A stretch of DNA of 27,745 nt, taken from contig CAYFIR010000093.1 of assembly GCA_964343195.1 (NCBI GenBank), positions 1-27,745 of the forward strand, given 5' to 3'. The DNA comes from CAYVAP01 sp964343195 (GTDB taxonomy: Bacteria > Bacteroidota > Bacteroidia > J057). Both the position numbers and the translations under genes were made by a program. Shown piece by piece: positions 23,059 through 27,745 of this stretch (the first letter of the stretch is position 1; each line of letters opens with the position of its first letter). Under the pieces are notes generated by a model. That model made no database searches, was not told the origin of the DNA, and worked only from the letters and a program-made list of their open reading frames with translations.

Positions 23059-24267
23059 ATGCCCCACACCTTTCTCATAGACGGAATACGCACCCCCATC
23101 GGAAAATTTGGTGGGACACTCGCCACCGTGCGAACCGATGACCTCGCTGCCCACAGCATCAAGGCCCTCATGGAACGCCATCCTGATCTCGATTCGGCCC
23201 TGATCGACGACGTGATCCTGGGCTGTGCCAATCAGGCCGGAGAAGACAACCGGAATGTGGCCCGCATGGCTCTGTTGCTGGCTGGGCTTCCTCAGACGGT
23301 ACCGGGTGAAACAGTCAACCGGCTCTGTTCTTCCGGGATGTCGGCGTTGGTTCACGCGCATCGCGCGATACAGGCGGGAGAAGGCCACTGCTTCATCGGT
23401 GGCGGCGTGGAGAACATGACCCGTGGCCCCTGGGTGATTAGCAAAGCTTCCAAGCCCTTTGGGCGGGACGTCGAGATGCACGACACGAGCTTTGGCTGGC
23501 GCTTCATCAACCCCAAACTGGAGGCCGTCTATGGCACCGACGCCATGGGGCAAACCGCCGAAAACCTGGTGGATAAGTATGGCATCAATCGTGAGGATCA
23601 GGATCTTTTCGCCTACCGTTCTCAGCAAAAAGCCGCCAGGGCTCAGGCAGACGGTTTGCTGGCCGAAGAGATTGCGCCAGTGTCCATTCCTCGTCGCAAG
23701 GCCGATCCCATTCTCTTTGAGCACGATGAGTTCATCAAGCCTGATACCACCCCTGAGATTCTGGCCAAGCTGCGTCCGGCTTTTCGCAAAGAGGGCGGGA
23801 CCGTTACAGCAGGCAATGCCTCGGGCCTGAACGATGGATCGGCGGCGGCGTTGGTAGCATCAGAATCTTTTGCCAAAGAACACAACCTGAAACCATTGGC
23901 ACGTATCGTATGCTCCGCAGTGGCAGGAGTGGAACCCCGCATCATGGGCATCGGTCCGGTTCCTGCCACTCAGCTGGCCCTCAAACGGGCAGGTCTCACA
24001 TTAGATGACATGGACGTCATCGAGTTGAACGAGGCCTTCGCTGCGCAGAGTCTGGCAGTGATGCGCAACCTGGGGCTGGCCGACGATGATCCAAGAGTAA
24101 ATCCCAATGGCGGGGCCATTGCCATCGGGCATCCGCTGGGCGTGTCCGGAACCCGGATCACTGTTGCGGCTGCTCGTGAGCTACAGCGCCGAAAAGGGCG
24201 CTACGCCCTCGCCACCATGTGCGTTGGAGTAGGGCAGGGGTATGCTGTGGTGCTGGAGCGGGTGTGA
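23059..24267 (+). CDS. pcaF: Thiolase, 3-oxoadipyl-CoA thiolase type (acetyl-CoA C-acyltransferase)
   Basis: The 402-residue protein is full length, with the catalytic Cys90 (VNRLCSSGM), His358 (GGAIAIGHPLGVSG) and Cys388 (TMCVGVGQG). Several stretches match the PcaF/PaaJ subgroup rather than general acetoacetyl-CoA thiolases: FGGTLATVRTDDLAA, GCANQAGEDNRNVARMALLL, DTSFGWRFINPKLEA, SQQKAARAQADG and HDEFIKPDTTPE. Members cleave 3-oxoadipyl-CoA to succinyl-CoA and acetyl-CoA at the end of the beta-ketoadipate and phenylacetate routes. No other aromatic-degradation gene is nearby, so a broader beta-oxidation role is possible and the symbol is tentative. The ATG at 23059 (MPHTFLIDGIRTPIG) is correct for the family. 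The downstream hairpin at 24290-24324 can end its transcript. Confidence 0.88.
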   Translation: MPHTFLIDGIRTPIGKFGGTLATVRTDDLAAHSIKALMERHPDLDSALIDDVILGCANQAGEDNRNVARMALLLAGLPQTVPGETVNRLCSSGMSALVHAHRAIQAGEGHCFIGGGVENMTRGPWVISKASKPFGRDVEMHDTSFGWRFINPKLEAVYGTDAMGQTAENLVDKYGINREDQDLFAYRSQQKAARAQADGLLAEEIAPVSIPRRKADPILFEHDEFIKPDTTPEILAKLRPAFRKEGGTVTAGNASGLNDGSAAALVASESFAKEHNLKPLARIVCSAVAGVEPRIMGIGPVPATQLALKRAGLTLDDMDVIELNEAFAAQSLAVMRNLGLADDDPRVNPNGGAIAIGHPLGVSGTRITVAAARELQRRKGRYALATMCVGVGQGYAVVLERV

Positions 24268-24289
24268 AAATAGGCTGGTGAAAAACATG

Positions 24290-24324
24290 GAAGGCTGGAA
24301 GCACAGGATGTGTTTCCAGCCTTC
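24290..24324. terminator. Bidirectional terminator between thiolase and isochorismatase-family genes
   Basis: GAAGGCTGGAAGCACA (24290-24305) pairs with TGTGTTTCCAGCCTTC (24309-24324) over 16 positions with one G-T wobble, leaving a 3-nt loop. Flanking bases extend the stem with wobble pairs. In the minus direction CCATGTTTTTC follows, a suitable U-tract for the isochorismatase-family gene. In the plus direction the tract is poor. Confidence 0.88.
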
Positions 24325-24352
24325 TGTATGAAAGTCCTGCATACTCAATCTT

Positions 24353-24904
24353 TCAGGCATCCATGATCTCGATATGATTAACGGGGACGATGCCAAACCT
24401 TCGCTGCAAGGACTCCAGCATCAATTCTCCATGTCGGGCGGTGGTCCCAAGGATGGCTTCTCCAGCCAGTGTTACCCGAAAATCCAGTTCGTAAGCGTCA
24501 ATCGCGGTTTGTCCCACACAGTTATCGGTAGAATATCCACAGATGACCACTTCGTCACAGTTGAGCTCTCGCAGCTTCGTTTCCAAATCCGTCCGCAAAA
24601 AGGCGCTGAGCCGGGTTTTGGTCATCAGGATCTCATCGGGTGAGGTCCGTACCTCGGGGGAGTATTCCGCTTCGTAAGTGCCCTCGATAAGCCGGGGAAC
24701 ATCGTTTTCGATGGCCCATTGGTTCCAGGTGCTTTTGTCGGCTTTGTGAACCGTCTGCACCTTGATGATGGGCAAATGACATTTCACAAAGTAGTCGATC
24801 AACTCATTGGTCCGTTCAATCAGGTGAGAGACTCTTTGCAGTTTTTCTTCGCTACCAACCTCCAGAAACCATCGCTGAAGGTCTATCACAAGTAGGGCTT
24901 TCAT
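24353..24904 (-). CDS. Isochorismatase-family cysteine hydrolase
   Basis: This 183-residue single-domain alpha/beta protein has the isochorismatase-like triad: Asp8 (LLVIDLQRWF), Lys96 (MTKTRLSAF) and nucleophile Cys129 (GYSTDNCVGQTAIDAYELDF). The family hydrolyses amides or esters such as nicotinamide, N-carbamoyl compounds or isochorismate. Residues near the active site do not let me name the substrate. It lacks the nicotinamidase metal-binding motif (no D-x-H-x-x-H), so nicotinamidase is unlikely. The start is 9 nt beyond the GH2 stop, which argues for co-transcription with the GH2 gene, and a strong terminator follows 28 nt after its stop. Confidence 0.87.
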   Translation of the reverse strand: MKALLVIDLQRWFLEVGSEEKLQRVSHLIERTNELIDYFVKCHLPIIKVQTVHKADKSTWNQWAIENDVPRLIEGTYEAEYSPEVRTSPDEILMTKTRLSAFLRTDLETKLRELNCDEVVICGYSTDNCVGQTAIDAYELDFRVTLAGEAILGTTARHGELMLESLQRRFGIVPVNHIEIMDA

Positions 24905-24913
24905 GGTTTTCGC

Positions 24914-26752
24914 TTACCTATCGCTTCGTTCCACTTCCTCATAGTATTCCTTGAGCACATAAAAGGCCTCCTTCTTCTCACCATTGCTACCAATTAAGCC
25001 CTTACGGTTCCAGCCGTTTTGAAACACGGGGTGATTGCGTTTGGGCGAACGGAAGTCCACCAGTATCCACGGGGTACAACCAGTAAAATTATCGGGCATG
25101 CGCTTCATCATGGCTACCTGTTCGCGGTACAGCCATGCCTGATACTCTTCACTGAATTTGCTCAGGGAATCCGCGTGAAAGCCCTGTAGGGCTCCGCCTC
25201 CGGTTTCGCTGATAATCAGGGGCTTATCGTACAGCGTTTCCCACTCTGCGGTCTCGCAAAAGGAGGGTAGCCCTATGTACCAGCCCAGGTATTCGTTGAC
25301 GGAGACGACGTCGGTATAGGCCCCCAACGGATCATCAATGGTGTTTAGTTCTGCGTTGTAGTGTACCTCCAGCGCCGCAGAAATCAGGCGGGTATCATCC
25401 AGACTACGGGCAGTCTCGACAAGGGTCTTCATGAATTCCGTTCGGGTAGGGGAAACCGGTGTCTCATTCCCGACAGACCAGATGATCACGCTGGCCCGGT
25501 TGCGGTCACGGGCGATCATTTCACGGAGTTGAGTTTTGGCTTTTTCCAATACCTCTGGATTGCCGAAGTCGATGGTCCAGTAAACGGGGATCTCGGACCA
25601 GAGCAAGAAGCCCAACGAGTCCGCTGCGCGGATGATGTGCTCGTTGTGGGGGTAGTGAGCCAGACGCACGAAGTTGGCGTTCAATTCCTGGGTCCAGCCC
25701 AATAGGGTCAGGGCGTCTGCAGGGCTATTGGCACGTCGAATTTCGCCTGGGATCTCTTCGTGCATGCAGATGCCACGCAGGAAGATGGGTTCTCCATTCA
25801 GCAGGATTTGCTTGCCAGAAACTTCGATGGTCCTGAAGCCAACTTTGTCTTTCAGCAGGTCTAGCGAGGCTCTGATGGTGATTTCATATAGCCGGGGATT
25901 TTCATCTGACCAGAGTTCCACCTCTGGTAGTGTAAGGGAAAATTCTGTGGCTTTTCCCTCATAGGCTACCGTTGTTTTGGCACCGATTTCGGGAACTTCT
26001 ATGGTAACCAATTCGCCCTTAGGTGCACCGTTGAGCTTTACCCAGCCAGTTACCTCGGCGTTTTTGGTGGTGGGTTCTGTGAGTTGGATGAAATAGTCTT
26101 CGACAAAAAGCCCCGGGGTCTCCACCAACATCACATCGCGGGTGATGCCTCCATAATTCCACCAGTCGGTGTTGACGGTGGGTACTTCGTCTTTGTGGCG
26201 CTTGTTGTCCACTTTGACAACGAGAAGGTTGTCGGTTGCTTTCAGGAGATCCTGGGGGATCTCAAACTGGAAGGGGGTAAACCCTCCTTTGTGAGCGCCT
26301 AGCTTGGTGCCGTTCAGGTACACATCGGCCTGATAATTTACCGCGCCAAAGTACAGGAAGAGCCGATTGGAGTCATCGGCCTTTTGGTAATCAAAAGACT
26401 TCTTGTACCAGACAGTGCCTTCGTAATACAGGAACATGGAGTCCTGGGAATTCCAGTCGCCGGGAACCATCAGCGTGCGCTGATTGTCATAGCCGTGTTC
26501 GCGCAGGTCCGTGGGATTGTCAGAGAGGCCACTGTTCCAGTAGGCTCCGGGATCGCCAGCTCCTTTTTCCTTGAAGCGGTAGTCATAGAAACCGGTTTCG
26601 TAGGGATCAACGATGTATTGCCACTCCCCATTGAGGCTATAGGTATCGCGGCCATAGGCGTTGGTGAGGAGGTCCTGGGCACTGAGGAAGCTGATATGGG
26701 TAAGCAGGAGGGTAGTAAGGAAAAATAGAAGTAGGTTTTTGGGGGAAGCCAT
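24914..26752 (-). CDS. Secreted GH2 glycoside hydrolase, beta-glucuronidase-like
   Basis: This 612-residue protein has a signal peptide (1-25, ending LSA-Q). The GH2 sugar-binding jelly roll spans about 35-212 (YSLNGEWQYIVDP, GTVWYKKSF, GAVNYQADVYLNGTKLGAHKGG), the Ig-like domain 213-310, and the TIM barrel 311-605. Catalytic residues are acid/base Glu430 (IWSVGNE) and nucleophile Glu516 (LIISETGGG). NEYLGWYIGL (486-495) resembles the beta-glucuronidase NRYYGWY segment, and N582-R-K584-G matches the NxK motif that contacts the carboxylate of glucuronic acid. This favours a glucuronidase or galacturonidase over a galactosidase, though GH2 specificity is not certain from sequence. No T9SS tail is present; it is probably periplasmic. 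It sits between an NTF2-fold gene (51 nt upstream) and the isochorismatase-family gene. Confidence 0.88.
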   Translation of the reverse strand: MASPKNLLLFFLTTLLLTHISFLSAQDLLTNAYGRDTYSLNGEWQYIVDPYETGFYDYRFKEKGAGDPGAYWNSGLSDNPTDLREHGYDNQRTLMVPGDWNSQDSMFLYYEGTVWYKKSFDYQKADDSNRLFLYFGAVNYQADVYLNGTKLGAHKGGFTPFQFEIPQDLLKATDNLLVVKVDNKRHKDEVPTVNTDWWNYGGITRDVMLVETPGLFVEDYFIQLTEPTTKNAEVTGWVKLNGAPKGELVTIEVPEIGAKTTVAYEGKATEFSLTLPEVELWSDENPRLYEITIRASLDLLKDKVGFRTIEVSGKQILLNGEPIFLRGICMHEEIPGEIRRANSPADALTLLGWTQELNANFVRLAHYPHNEHIIRAADSLGFLLWSEIPVYWTIDFGNPEVLEKAKTQLREMIARDRNRASVIIWSVGNETPVSPTRTEFMKTLVETARSLDDTRLISAALEVHYNAELNTIDDPLGAYTDVVSVNEYLGWYIGLPSFCETAEWETLYDKPLIISETGGGALQGFHADSLSKFSEEYQAWLYREQVAMMKRMPDNFTGCTPWILVDFRSPKRNHPVFQNGWNRKGLIGSNGEKKEAFYVLKEYYEEVERSDR

Positions 26753-26803
26753 GGGAGAGTTTTGTCGTTTGATTTGCGAATAAGTTTGGGATAGGGGCGA
26801 AAT

Positions 26804-27250
26804 CTACTCGATGAAGGTATCGCGCCTTTCGTAGGGCAGAGAAAAATCGGCGTTGTGTACGAGCTTGAGCTTCCACTCAGATGATTCCTGGCGGATGATG
26901 ATGAACTGGATGACCCCATTGCGGTCAGGGAGGGACTGTCCGGTTGGGGTTTGGCTGCCGGTGTTGAACCAGTTGGCCGTCACCATGACTACTTCTGGTA
27001 GGATCTCGCGCATCAGCAGGTTGCTGATTTCCAGGCTGGCGTTTTTCATCACCACATTAAAGGCAAATTCATGCTGCTTACCGATGGCGGCTTTGCCGAT
27101 GGCCGTTTGATTGACCACATCGGTAAATTCTGCGTCTTCTACGAAATTTTCCAAAAAGCCATGCAGGTTCTTGGCGTTCCAGGTGGAAACGAAGCCTTGA
27201 AGCAACTGTTGAATTTCCTTCGTGGTATCGGGGGCGAGTCGTGATTTCAT
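26804..27250 (-). CDS. NTF2-like/SnoaL-like small protein (SgcJ/EcaC type)
   Basis: The 148-residue protein starts with a helix (TTKEIQQLLQGFVSTWNAKNLHGFLENFVEDAEFTDV) typical of the DUF4440/SgcJ group of the NTF2-like cone fold. A gating loop (GKAAIGKQHEFAF) follows, then beta strands ending FIIIRQESSEWKLKLVHNADFS, a characteristic final strand with 'W-K-L..V-H-N'. Such proteins bind or modify small molecules, or serve as binding domains; the ligand is not predictable. The ATG at 27248-27250 (MKSRLAPDTT) is chosen over an open extension of 59 codons that runs into the next gene. It is 16 nt downstream of another NTF2-fold gene and 51 nt upstream of the GH2 gene, which suggests one transcript. 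No signal peptide is seen. Confidence 0.7.
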   Translation of the reverse strand: MKSRLAPDTTKEIQQLLQGFVSTWNAKNLHGFLENFVEDAEFTDVVNQTAIGKAAIGKQHEFAFNVVMKNASLEISNLLMREILPEVVMVTANWFNTGSQTPTGQSLPDRNGVIQFIIIRQESSEWKLKLVHNADFSLPYERRDTFIE

Positions 27251-27266
27251 ATTTGAGAGGATAAAT

Positions 27267-27671
27267 TCAATTCCGCTCAATATACTTATCCAATTGCTTA
27301 TTGGTCGTCGCTTGCAGGCGCTTTCTGAAAAATGCTGTCCAGCCCAGCAGCAATCCTGTGAATCCCATTGCCTGTATGGCCCATCTCCACAGGTCAAAGC
27401 TGTCTCTGTGCTCGATGATCTTTCCATCCTGAAAGCGGAACTCGGCGCTCACCTTGTTGACGACCTTTCGCCTCTTCTTGCCGAATTCGTATTCCGCCAC
27501 CCAACTGGCTGATCCGCGTTCGCCTGTCGCCTCGACGTTGTGAAAACTGACCTTGAGGGTTCCCTTCGACCGATTGAGCAGCATCTCCCACATTTTGGCG
27601 GCTCGCTCGCCTTCAAGGATGCCAAAAGCGGGGTCCTCAAACGTGATGTCCCGGTGATAGCACTTGGCCAT
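27267..27671 (-). CDS. NTF2-like protein, probably lacking the usual N-terminal helix
   Basis: This 134-residue protein has the signature CYHRDITFEDPAFGILEGERAAKMW and the end DSFDLWRWAIQAMGFTGLLLGWTAFFRKRL of a well-populated NTF2-like family in Bacteroidota. Members normally carry about 20-25 residues (F-Y-x-A-F-x-x-x-D) before CYH. Upstream of the ATG at 27669-27671 the frame continues as TEGDSQA, which looks like that missing region, but meets a stop at 27711-27713 with no ATG, GTG or TTG between. The gene may use a non-canonical start, carry an upstream frameshift, or be a truncated form. The window ends 74 nt upstream, so I cannot see its promoter. Confidence 0.6.
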   Translation of the reverse strand: MAKCYHRDITFEDPAFGILEGERAAKMWEMLLNRSKGTLKVSFHNVEATGERGSASWVAEYEFGKKRRKVVNKVSAEFRFQDGKIIEHRDSFDLWRWAIQAMGFTGLLLGWTAFFRKRLQATTNKQLDKYIERN

Positions 27672-27745
27672 GGCCTGACTGTCGCCTTCGGTAGGTCCGC
27701 AAATAGCTATTTAATAAAAAGCGACTTTGGGATGGTGGAAGAACC

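Overview
The window looks like chromosome from a free-living, polysaccharide-degrading member of the Bacteroidota, possibly Saprospiraceae/Lewinella-like; the exact family is a guess. The grounds are two proteins ending in type IX secretion (T9SS) C-terminal sorting domains, ATG/GTG starts without recognisable Shine-Dalgarno sequences, a bifunctional hisB of the Bacteroidota kind, the short ketol-acid reductoisomerase, and the mix of secreted carbohydrate-active enzymes with a complete branched-chain amino acid (BCAA) operon. I see no rRNA, tRNA, CRISPR array, transposase, integrase or phage gene.

Layout. 1-418 is non-coding and rich in small inverted repeats. 419-1963 (minus) holds a GNAT acetyltransferase and a Cof-type HAD phosphatase. 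2255-4411 (plus) holds a small lipoprotein and a DUF2207 membrane protein. 4412-4584 is a convergent junction with eight copies of a 7-bp tandem repeat. 4585-8813 holds a divergent pair of secreted enzymes: a GH43 glycosidase with a beta-trefoil tail (minus) and a modular PL1 pectate lyase (plus). 8899-11907 (minus) is a secreted M43 metalloprotease. 12081-12578 (plus) is a DinB-fold protein.

12801-20515 (minus) is the metabolic core: ilvE-ilvD-ilvB-ilvN-ilvC-ilvA in transcription order. It covers threonine deaminase, acetolactate synthase (both subunits), reductoisomerase, dehydratase and transaminase, so it encodes every common enzyme from threonine/pyruvate to isoleucine and valine. It ends at a strong hairpin (12744-12775). 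The cistrons are separated by 79-132 nt gaps, several of which carry inverted repeats.

20849-21697 (plus) encodes an ATP-cone domain fused to an Mrr-like PD-(D/E)xK nuclease, the least ordinary protein here. It converges on an isolated bifunctional hisB (21707-22849, minus). A 3-oxoadipyl-CoA-type thiolase (23059-24267, plus) follows. The right end (24353-27671, minus) is a compact run of two NTF2-fold proteins, a secreted GH2 glycosidase with the NxK signature of beta-glucuronidases, and an isochorismatase-family hydrolase, ending at a long hairpin (24290-24324).

The pectate lyase, GH43 and putative uronate-specific GH2 fit use of pectin or other acidic plant/algal polysaccharides, although no SusC/SusD pair is present. 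A 10-mer (AATCACGAAT) occurs four times, always in the same orientation and at gene edges, and GGTATGAGG occurs three times in intergenic DNA or at a stop codon. Together with the tandem repeat these point to a dispersed small intergenic repeat family.
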